A DNA stretch of 64,000 nt from CBDDKW01 sp965230425 (GTDB lineage Bacteria > Pseudomonadota > Gammaproteobacteria > UBA1113): positions 1 through 64,000 of the forward strand of contig CBDDKW010000014.1 of assembly GCA_965230425.1 (NCBI GenBank), given 5' to 3'. Each line of letters opens with the position of its first letter. Position 1 is the stretch's first letter. Shown one piece after another: positions 27,877-36,875 of this stretch. Position numbers and translations under genes: made by a program. A model generated the notes under the pieces. The model worked only from the letters and a program-made list of their open reading frames with translations, was not told the origin of the DNA and searched no databases.

Positions 27877-30800
27877 ATGGGATCGACCACATACCATGTT
27901 AATGAGGCATTTAGCCTTGCATGTTTAACCGAAAACTGCTATCAAAATGCTCAAGATACTTATCCCCGTCTTGCTAGGATGATTTTGAATAGTCAGTGGC
28001 ATTTTTACCGTGTTGTAGGAAATTACCAACTATATTCTGTTAAGAAGAATTCAGATCAGGAAGCGGAAGGTACCGTTCCACATCGGCTATTTTTCATGGT
28101 GCGTCCTGCTCAGAGTGAAGTGATTATTTTGCACTACTTTTCTGTGTCACAGAATGAACATGAAGAAAGCAAGCATTTTCAAAAATTTGAGAGAGGTCTC
28201 AGACTAGTTTTAAATGCAGAGAGTGCAGCAAGTTTCAAAGCTAAGCCATCCACTGTAAGAGTTAATAATAAAGCAGGTATTGATGAGCAATTAGATATGT
28301 CATCTGCAGCTAAGCCTCAAGATAACCAAGAATGGCATGAAGATGTCAAAAAGAGGCTTGATAGTATTGATACTCAAAAATTATCATCAGCGAATATTCA
28401 TCGAGTCATTGCTATTACTTGTGAGGTTTATAATAGATTTTACAAAAATAAAGAATCAGATCAAATATCAATAGAGAAAAATACGATCTTTGATATGGTT
28501 TTGCGCAAGCTAACAGGCTATTTAAATTCAGATATAGCCAATATTTACTTATCTCGGGTTCGAGGTTCACTGATTTTACATGTTCAACTGGGCAACGGAC
28601 GTGAACAATTATTTGAATTAACTGTCCGTAACAGTAAATCATTTTTCACTATTCTAATCACTCAGTTAGCAGCTATATTTGCAGAGAAATCACTACCTAA
28701 AACTCATTTGCATGGGTTTATATTCCAATCTATTGATACTGATGTACCTCTAGTCTTAGAGAAAATGCAGAGCTGCAGCGATGCTAATATGCCTACTAAT
28801 AAGAGGGTTATTAACAATATTATTGATAAGTTTGTAGTAAAAAAACAGCTTAATGAAGTGGAGCGTCAATGCCTATTACAATTTATTAGGGTTTTGCTAG
28901 ATGAAAAAATTATTAAGCATATAAATATTGATAATTTGAATGCGATTATTAATGTAATACTTGCTTATTATGTTAAAGAAGATAGCAAAATAGAAAAAAA
29001 ATTGATAAATAGCTTATTAAATGCTTGCATGGCCCACATAAGGGTGCAGCATCTTGAAAAAATATTATCCTGTGATAAAACAAGCGTCAATATCGACAGT
29101 GTATTCTCCTTACTAAATAAAATTGAGTGGCAGATTAATTCCAGATTTTTAGATGCACTACTGAAATGGTGTAATTATTTAGATAAAGAAAAAGATGAAA
29201 AAAAATGTAAAAATATACTAAGTAAACTCATCGAGAGATACAAAATACTCGCAGCAGTAGAGCAGTATTCACTCTCTAGTTGGCTAAACTCATACGCTAA
29301 TTTGTTTAAAGAATATTCTTTATCTATCCCTGAAATACCACAATTACAATGTCAAAGTGCAACACCAGCGAATACTATAAACGCACCTAGAGGAAGTAAG
29401 AGAACCAAAAACGCACCTAGAGGAAGCAAGAGAACTAAGGGTAAAAATAGAGGCAAAGCCAGTGTGGGAGTGAATTCTATCCCTCAAGTTTCTCAAGCAA
29501 ATGAAGCTACTTATGAAGCACTTGAGGAAATGCATGAAAAATATTTAGCTGATCTTGAAACCAATAAAGGAAAATTTTTAACGCTTACTAATAAAAAAAG
29601 AGAATTTATTATTGCTGTTTCGCGTGAAGTTAATAAGTTATGTCAAGACGGAAAAATAGTCTTTCCAAGTGAAGAATTTAGGAGTAAGTTCATACAAACT
29701 TTCATCATAGACAGGCCTTATGAGGAACGACTATATGGTAGGGATAAATTCTGTCAATTAAATATCGTTGAACTGGCTTGCCTTGAAGGGGATTTGTTTT
29801 TAGTCGCAACTTTAGGTGATATGGTTAATCAATATTGTGATGGGGGAGTAGTTAAAAATAGTCCCTATGCACTTTTTTGTGCTGCAGTTGAGCATAAATA
29901 TTCAATGGTTATATTCTTGTTGAATAAGTTTGGCTATGATCCAAATGGCATGAGTTCTGAAAACTTATTACCATTATTAGCTTTGTTTTATAAGCTATTT
30001 CGTCATTCTAAGCAAAATGATCCCAGCAAATTAATCAATGTGATCAATAAATTAATACAGCATGGTGCAGATATAAATTGCACAGATGAATCCGGTAACG
30101 CCATACTAAAATTGGCTTTGTGCTATCCCAATGTGGTGATTGAGACCTTATTGCGTTTAGGTGCTAATCCCAATGCAGTTTGTACAACTGAAACTAATGA
30201 GATATTTAGTGTCCTTGATTATGCCATGGGTACTAAAGATGTTTCGAAAGCAACACAAAAACTTTTAGAAGAGTATGGGGCGCAACATTTTTCTGGTCCA
30301 ATGCATTTGCCTATATTTTCTGAAAAAGATGGTCAATTAGTTACAATCTATGGTAATGCACAAGAAATGCAAAGAAAAAGGCAAGTGGCTAAAAGCACAA
30401 TAGATAACTTACTTAAAAAGGAGGGTAAGTTAACTGATGAGCAGAAACAACAGTTATGGAAGACCATTGCAGAATTTCCATACAGTCTTAATATGTTAAT
30501 TCCTATCAGTGTCGATGATAAAGCTAGCAAAAAAAACAGTTTAAGTATTTTGTTTGTCTTATTCATGAAATGTGAATTTGACTTCATAAGTAAATTAATA
30601 CAAACATATAAAATAAATCTAAATTTGAAATGTGATGTTATTCTCCGTGAAGGAAAGTTGAAGTTAAATGGTACGCTATTACATCTATGTTGCGGTTTAT
30701 TTGGCACTCCTAAGATGAATTTAACTATGGCGAGAATGTTAATTGAATACGGTGCATCTATAACAGAATATGATAAAGATGGCTTAGTGCCTATACATGT

Positions 30801-32018
30801 TGCGGCGATGAAGAAAGCATACGAAGTGTTAGATGTGTTAATTTCTCATGGTGATCCAAATGTTATGACCAAAGAGGGTAAAACACTCTTGCATCTATGT
30901 GCCGAATCTAATAATCCGAGAATGGCTGTTCATGTACTCGCAGGCTTATCTCCATTAGACAGACGTTTTCAGCTTAACACAGAAGACGTTCATGGACGGT
31001 TACCAAAAGACTATACTAAGGATGATGGTTTTACCAGATTATTAAGCGCTTTTGATCCAGACACTCCATTCCCAAAAAATGAAGGAACGTTATTACATGC
31101 GGAAGCAGCTAATCACAATGCTGATATGTTAGAGGTATTGCTCGACCATTTAAGTACTGAGCGATTGAATACATTGTTGAATACCACCGATGAGAATGGT
31201 AATTATCCTTTAGACCTAGCAATAGCAGCAAACTTAAGCGTTAATATCGCATTACTTGAGCAGAAAAATGCACCACGTAGGCAAGCCATAGCATGTAGCA
31301 GTATATCAGACACGGCTATGGGCATGACTGTTAGTCATGATGAAATTACTAATGTTAATAGCACAAATAGTAAACAACAATCTGATACTGCAGACACAAG
31401 TGAATTTTTATGGCGTATGCAAGGTAGTGTATCCAAGCTGCAAGCAGGCACAAGCGGATACACTGTAAGGCAAGAGATGGTTGAACGCATGAATCATGCA
31501 AGCCGTATGGATCCCTCTTTTTAGGACAGAAGGTAATCATGATAAAATCGACATAAAAAGTGTAGCAGGGAGATTACGCCCGTGCAATTGGAGCTGGTGA
31601 TCTAGATGAAGTTAAAAATATTATATTCAGATATCCTGATGTTATTAACGTGGTTGACGCAGTAGGTAATACCTTCTTACATTTAGCATGCAGATTATTT
31701 CAACTCGAGATTATCGAGTATTTTGTTACAAAAACTAAACATGACTTATTGCCAAAAAATAATAGCGATAAAACGCCATTGCAAATTTTTTGTGGTGAGC
31801 TTATTAAAAAAAGAGTAAATATGGATAAAAAACAGCAAAGCATTATAACAGTTTATTGTCTTGAATTACCTATTCGAAAAAGGAATAACAGTGAACCAGG
31901 TGAAAAACCAATGGTACCTTATGTCGATTGTGATGGGACTGTGCTTTGGTATAATTCAGTTGAAGAACTGAGGGCTAATCATCCCGATGTTCAGTCGTTA
32001 ACTCCTGGAAATAACTAG
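27877..32018 (+). pseudogene. Ankyrin-repeat paralog A, broken by two frameshifts
   Basis: Paralog of the intact 1355-residue gene at 32538. The first open part, 27877-31524 (1215 residues), begins MGSTTYHVNEAFS and shares HRLFF-VRP, ILHYFSVSQNEH and many blocks with the paralog. It includes a basic K/R linker at about residues 500-530, where a 30-bp unit (29380-29409) is tandemly duplicated (29410-29439), and ankyrin units from about 620 on. After a T5 run at 31518-31522 the frame stops. Dropping one T gives IDIKSVAGRLR, matching TIRRVSRQLR of the paralog. A second +1 slip near 31577-31583 then leads to AIGAGDLDEVK... and the remaining 145 residues, which match the paralog's C-terminus to 32018. 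Either a recent pseudogene or two homopolymer-type sequencing errors. The truncated product may still be made. Confidence 0.8.
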
Positions 32019-32078
32019 TAAACTTTTATTACATATTTATCAAGAAAAAGCTATTATCAGTTATGTTCATTTTTTCTT

Positions 32079-32097
32079 GTCATACCGCGGCTTGATC
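32079..32097. repeat. Dispersed palindromic repeat, family 2, half copy
   Basis: GTCATACCGCGGCTTGATC matches one arm of the palindromic repeat at 36813-38390 (complement of its right arm reads GTCATGCCGTGGCTTGACC). The match ends exactly where an IS50-like relict begins. Confidence 0.6.
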
Positions 32098-32155
32098 CTG
32101 CTTCTACACATTTATGGCAAGAAGCAGTACATTTTCTGGCGATAGATGTGCATAA
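32098..32155. mobile_element. Relict outside end of an IS50-like element
   Basis: CTGCTTCTACACATTTATGG and the following bases to about 32153 align with the outside end of the complete IS50-like element (complement of 38315-38370) through TTATGG-AAGAAG-AGTACA-TTTCT. There are scattered substitutions and a 3-base deletion near the tip. It sits at the same point of the family-2 repeat as the complete element. Homology stops at the boundary of the DUF3999 fragment at 32157. No transposase sequence remains. Confidence 0.75.
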
Positions 32156-32156
32156 G

Positions 32157-32381
32157 ATAGAATCATTTTTCCGTACAATCAAACGTAGGATAAAAAAATC
32201 AGATGTACTACCTGCCAGCGCAGGGGAAATGGTTACCTTATCTGGTAAGCATGCCTTGAAAGAACCTACCAACTATGGTCGTATCTTCGGTCAAATTATC
32301 CTTTGGCTTGTACTCATTGTTGGTATTGCCTTTATTATCTTTATGGCGAAATCACTGTGGCGCCAGTATAAAGGTGATTAA
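32157..32381 (+). pseudogene. 3' fragment of DUF3999 gene (direct repeat, copy 2)
   Basis: This encodes the last 74 residues of the DUF3999 protein (IESFFRTIKRRIKKSDV... to HQ/RQYKGD and stop), including its C-terminal membrane helix. It has three amino-acid changes against the full gene (I to T, A to V, H to R). The first codons of any reading frame here (from 32148) belong to the IS relict. It lacks the signal peptide and extracytoplasmic domain, so it is unlikely to act as DUF3999. Most nucleotide differences are synonymous, which suggests divergence while still part of a working gene. Confidence 0.85.
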
Positions 32382-32537
32382 TTAACTTTGAGTTGCTTTT
32401 TTTGTGTGAGTTAAGTACAATTTTTCACCATTAGAATAATAATTTACATGATCAATCAGATCTGGGCCGTGATGAGCGGCCAAATAATTAAAAATATATA
32501 ATTCTATAGTCATCGTACAATCAGAGAGCAAAATAAT

Positions 32538-35500
32538 ATGGCTAGACCCGCATATCAAGTGAATGAGATATTTAGTATCCAGTGTTTGCAAGCAAATGGG
32601 TATCAAGATGCTAAAAAAAACTACCAGCGATTAGCTGAAATGGTATCTAACAATCGAAGCCACTTTTATAATTCAGTAGGGCCTTATCTATTATACTGTA
32701 TTAAGAAACATTCAGATTTTAACGAGCAAGGCACAATTCCACATCGCTTATTCTTTCTGGTACGTCCAGGCCAAAATGATATTATCATTCTGCATTATTT
32801 TTCAGTATCGCAAAACGAGCATGATGAAAGTATTCACTATCAAAAGCTTGAAGCTGGGCTAAAGCTAGTTCGACATAATATAAGGGCTGTTCAAACAATT
32901 GCGCATGTGTCAGCTGATAAAAAACAAGAGCCTATCAAATATGAGAAGATACAATCATTTGAACAGGTAGAATATAGTGAATCATGGTATGAAAATATTA
33001 AAATAAGGATAGACCAACTCGATACAGACAATATTACGTCAGCTAATATTGAAAGATTAATGATTATCAGTTGCGAAATATTTGAATTACTAGAAGTAGG
33101 TGGTATACATACTGACAAAATTCAGTCAGCTTTCGATCGTATTGTAGAGAAGTTGGCAACTTATTTGAGTTATGAAAGAAGCAATATATACTTAACCAGA
33201 GCAAAAAAAGCATTAGTACTCAATATTCAATTAGGTTATGGACGTGTTAACTTGTTTAGGTTAGAACCTTCCAATCGAAAGGCATACTTTAATTTATTAG
33301 CTAATAAATTGAAACAGTTAGTTAATGAAAAAAAATTCCCTGAAACAAGCTATTACAAATTTTTATTTCAATCTATTGAGGTAGAAGCTTCATTTATAAC
33401 TGAGCAGATGGACACTTGCGAAGCAATGTCTTTTCCTCAGAATTCTGATGTTATCAATAATGTTGTAGAGATTATTTTACAGGGGATAAATAATAATACG
33501 ATAAAATACGATAGTTTTGTTAAGTATATAACTATGTTATCAAAATATGGTTTGATTGAGGTCATAAATGAAAGGGAACTTCATTCAATTATAGAATATA
33601 TTATTGATTGTTATAAAAATATTGCTGGAATACCAAAAGAACAAAAAGTGAAAAGAGATGATCATGCAAGTACACTGTTAGATATTTTTTTACCACATTT
33701 AAAAATGAGACAGCTAGAAAGATTATTATCATTTGAAGTTTCAATTGTTCCAGCACAGAAACTTAGTAAAGTGTTAATCTGTTTAGAATGGAAGTTTGAT
33801 AGTGGTTTGTTACGTTTATTATTGCAATGGTGTAATGCTCTTAGCAAAGATAGAAAATATACCGATAATTGCCGTCAAATACTATGTAAAATTTTAAATG
33901 AATATAAAAAATTATCAAATGCTGAGCGCTATTCAGTCTATCCAGTTTTAGAAAAATTTTCTGGGTTATTCAATACCTATAGCTTGCAAATGCCAGAAGA
34001 ACCACAGCTAACGAGTATTGAGCGTGTAAATCAATCAGTATCAAAAAAAAGAGCGGTAAGACGAAAAGGCAAAAAGAAACAAAGAAGCATGGTCACCCCT
34101 GCGTCAAATAAAAAGCCAAGTTGGCAAATTTTTGAAAAGCTAAATGTAGCATATTCCCATTGTGACAAAAGCAATACATCACAGTTTACAAGAGTTACTT
34201 GGAAATTTGTTGAGGACATATCAAGGAATGTCTCATTTTTAGTAGAAAATGGCAGATTAGTTTTTCCAGATAATGAATTTAGAGAAAAATTTGTTGAGCA
34301 ATTTATTGTAAATAAATTCTATAATTTACGTATATACGGTACTGGCCGTTCCTATGATGTTAATCTGTTTACTCTTGCCTGCCATGCCGGTGATTTGTTG
34401 TTGGTTAGTGTTTTAGGTGAACTGACGAATAGCTTAACTCATGTGAACTTAACTGAGAATAGTCCATATGCACTGTATTGTGCAGCAGATGCTCAGCATT
34501 ATACCACTATTATATTACTACTTAATAAATTTGGTTATGATCCTAAGCAATTAATAAAACAACATTTGTCGCCCTTGCTAGCATTATTTTATAAAAGAGG
34601 TTTTTCGGAAAAACAAGATAACCCTTATGCATTGATTCGGGCTATAAACACGCTTATCCAGTCTGGTGACAATGTACATTACGCCGATCGCAGAGGGAAT
34701 ACTGCATTAAGACTTGCTCTGCTTTATCCTTATGCCGTTGTAGAATGCTTACTAATGCATGGCGCAGATCCAAATGCTTTATTTAAAAGTAAAGAAAATG
34801 AAAAATGCAGTATTTACGACTACGCTATGGGTACTTCGGGTGTTGCTAAAAAAACTCAAAAGTTACTGAGGAAGCATGGTGCAAATTATTTCTCAGGTCC
34901 CATGAAGCTACCTAAGATTACGGTAGCTGAGAATGAAGAAGTTGTTGAACGGGAATTAAATGAGATTCTCACAAAATCTTCTGAATATGGTAATGCTCCA
35001 GGGATGCAACAAAAGAGAATAGTGACAAAAAAATTGATTGATCTATTGCATAAAGGATTTGTAGCTGGTCTTACAGAACAAGAAACTAAGGAATTACAGG
35101 ATTGCATCGATAAAAATCCATATTGTCTCAATATGTTGATTCCGATAACATTCCTTGCTGATTCAAAGCCCTCAGTAAAAACAAATGTGATTTTATTCTT
35201 AATATTTAATAATATGTTTAGCTTTGTCGTTGACTTACTGAAAAAATATCCCATTAATTTAGACTTGTGCTACTTTTTTGATTTAAAAAGACATCATGAT
35301 AAGAAATTTGATGGAACATTACTACATTTCTTAGCACGAGAAACCTCGCCATCAAATACTTATCTAAATTATGCTAGTACGTTTATTGAGTTTGGTGCGT
35401 CTACAACAGAGTATAATAGTCAAGGTTTGACTCCTTTGCATTTAGCTGCACTTGTGAAAAATGAAGGCATGTTACAATTACTTGTTTATCAGGGTGATGC

Positions 35501-36605
35501 GAATTTTCCGACTAAGGAAGGAAGAAATTTGATGCATTTGTGTGCAGAGTCTGATGATGTTAGTATGATGATGTGTGTTTTAAAAATCCTTCCAGTATTA
35601 GAGCGGCGATCTCAGTTGCGAGCTGGTGATAATCGAGATAAGCGGCCAACAACACTCGCTAAAGAAATGAAGAACGATGCTTTTATTATATTACTTGGCG
35701 CCTTCGACCCTAGTATCGCTTTCGAGGATGGCGGTACATGTCTACATGCGGCTGCGAGCCATAAAGATCCGCAAGTCTTACAGGAATTACTTGGTTATTT
35801 TGAAAGTGATCGATGTAAACAATTATTGAGTACACCCGACAATAAGGGTAATTATCCATTGAATATTGCAAAGGCTAAGGACCTAAGTGTACAGATTGCA
35901 TTATTTGAACAAGTAAATGCCCCATTAAGTGTCAATGAAAGTGAGAAAGAGATAGAAGGTTCTCATCCAAATAGCTGGTCTTCTACGATGCAAGATGTAT
36001 TGGGAGCGGTGAGTAATCTATTGCCGGATGAGATGAAAAGTAATTTTTCAATACCTTCAGTTAGCGGAAGAAATCATGAGCGTGGTATGTTTTTTCAATC
36101 TGAAGAACAACTACAAGAAGATACAATAAGAAGAGTTTCTAGACAGTTACGAACTGCAATTGCAGATGATAATTTAGCTGAAATTAAGTTGCTAACATTG
36201 GCACATCCAGATATTTTAAATGAATGTGATGCACAAGGTAATACTTTTTTACATTTAGCGTGTGAATTATTTAAATTAGATATTATAAAGTATTTTGTTA
36301 CAGAAATAGCACATAGTCTATTACCGAAAAATACAGATCAAAAAACACCATTACAACTTTTTTGTAAACAGGTCGCTATAAGACGAAAAGTCCTGAGAGC
36401 TAGACAATTATCTGAATTTGATAATTGTCAACAATCAGTAAAAGAAATTTATTGCAGACAGTTGGTAAAAAAACTGAATGCAAAGAAAGTACCAGGAGAT
36501 CGGCCAATTATTCCTTTTGTTGATGAAGATGGAAATGTATTTTTATATAATTCAATTGAAGAATTGAAAGCAAAACACAACCCTCAGAAGCATATACGTT
36601 GTTAG
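32538..36605 (+). CDS. Ankyrin-repeat paralog B (intact)
   Basis: A 1355-residue protein, intact counterpart of the broken gene upstream. The N-terminal block (residues 1-110; MARPAYQVNEIFS, PHRLFFLVRP, ILHYFSVSQNEH) is conserved between the two but not one I recognise. A lysine/arginine-rich segment at about residues 503-520 (KKRAVRRKGKKKQR) resembles a nuclear localisation signal and occurs at the same place in paralog A. Ankyrin units follow from about 610 to 1135 (GLTPLHLAALVKNEGMLQLLVYQGDANF) and a last one near 1235 (GNTFLHLACELFKLDIIKYFV). The conserved C-terminal end reads RPIIPFVDEDGNVFLYNSIEEL. The ribosome binding site is weak (AGAGAG). Likely an effector by family resemblance only. 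Confidence 0.85.
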   Translation: MARPAYQVNEIFSIQCLQANGYQDAKKNYQRLAEMVSNNRSHFYNSVGPYLLYCIKKHSDFNEQGTIPHRLFFLVRPGQNDIIILHYFSVSQNEHDESIHYQKLEAGLKLVRHNIRAVQTIAHVSADKKQEPIKYEKIQSFEQVEYSESWYENIKIRIDQLDTDNITSANIERLMIISCEIFELLEVGGIHTDKIQSAFDRIVEKLATYLSYERSNIYLTRAKKALVLNIQLGYGRVNLFRLEPSNRKAYFNLLANKLKQLVNEKKFPETSYYKFLFQSIEVEASFITEQMDTCEAMSFPQNSDVINNVVEIILQGINNNTIKYDSFVKYITMLSKYGLIEVINERELHSIIEYIIDCYKNIAGIPKEQKVKRDDHASTLLDIFLPHLKMRQLERLLSFEVSIVPAQKLSKVLICLEWKFDSGLLRLLLQWCNALSKDRKYTDNCRQILCKILNEYKKLSNAERYSVYPVLEKFSGLFNTYSLQMPEEPQLTSIERVNQSVSKKRAVRRKGKKKQRSMVTPASNKKPSWQIFEKLNVAYSHCDKSNTSQFTRVTWKFVEDISRNVSFLVENGRLVFPDNEFREKFVEQFIVNKFYNLRIYGTGRSYDVNLFTLACHAGDLLLVSVLGELTNSLTHVNLTENSPYALYCAADAQHYTTIILLLNKFGYDPKQLIKQHLSPLLALFYKRGFSEKQDNPYALIRAINTLIQSGDNVHYADRRGNTALRLALLYPYAVVECLLMHGADPNALFKSKENEKCSIYDYAMGTSGVAKKTQKLLRKHGANYFSGPMKLPKITVAENEEVVERELNEILTKSSEYGNAPGMQQKRIVTKKLIDLLHKGFVAGLTEQETKELQDCIDKNPYCLNMLIPITFLADSKPSVKTNVILFLIFNNMFSFVVDLLKKYPINLDLCYFFDLKRHHDKKFDGTLLHFLARETSPSNTYLNYASTFIEFGASTTEYNSQGLTPLHLAALVKNEGMLQLLVYQGDANFPTKEGRNLMHLCAESDDVSMMMCVLKILPVLERRSQLRAGDNRDKRPTTLAKEMKNDAFIILLGAFDPSIAFEDGGTCLHAAASHKDPQVLQELLGYFESDRCKQLLSTPDNKGNYPLNIAKAKDLSVQIALFEQVNAPLSVNESEKEIEGSHPNSWSSTMQDVLGAVSNLLPDEMKSNFSIPSVSGRNHERGMFFQSEEQLQEDTIRRVSRQLRTAIADDNLAEIKLLTLAHPDILNECDAQGNTFLHLACELFKLDIIKYFVTEIAHSLLPKNTDQKTPLQLFCKQVAIRRKVLRARQLSEFDNCQQSVKEIYCRQLVKKLNAKKVPGDRPIIPFVDEDGNVFLYNSIEELKAKHNPQKHIRC

Positions 36606-36682
36606 TGAGCAGAAAAGATATCGTCAACTATGTTGTTACTAGAAAAAATGTTGTCATCAACTATATTGTTTACTTGAAAGAA

Positions 36683-36800
36683 TGCTGTCATTTCGAGTAG
36701 CCGCTGAGAGGGATCTCCTGCCGGTTTGACTACTTGGTAACAGCATGCTATTCATGTTAGCTAAACCATGAGGGGATATCTCGCTGTGCTCGATATTACA
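36683..36800. repeat. Dispersed intergenic repeat, family 1, copy 2 (inverted)
   Basis: Read on the minus strand, this copy shows the same ordered blocks as 3943-4067: a GAGCACAGCGAGA-ATCCC end, GGTTTAGCTAACATGAA, TGTTACCA, AGTCAAACCGGCAGGAGATC and the GAAATGACAGC end. One end (GCTGTCATTTCGAG at 36683) is well kept; the other (CTCGATATTACA) is degenerate. Confidence 0.65.
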
Positions 36801-36875
36801 ATGTTCTGTTATCGTCATCCCGCGGCGAAGACCGCGGGATCCATATACGGTAAATATGGATGCCGTGGTCAAGCC

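Noticed and set aside
31650..32018. Independent 122-residue ankyrin gene
   Set aside because: It aligns with the C-terminus of the adjacent intact paralog and continues paralog A in another frame, so it is the broken end of that gene.
10335..32156. Integrative element with phage-type integrase
   Set aside because: The bracketing repeats suggest an island, but no integrase, excisionase, phage or conjugation gene is present.
32148..32381. A 77-residue membrane gene
   Set aside because: Its first codons come from the IS relict and the rest is a copy of the DUF3999 C-terminus; it is better read as a gene fragment, although a short membrane peptide could be made.
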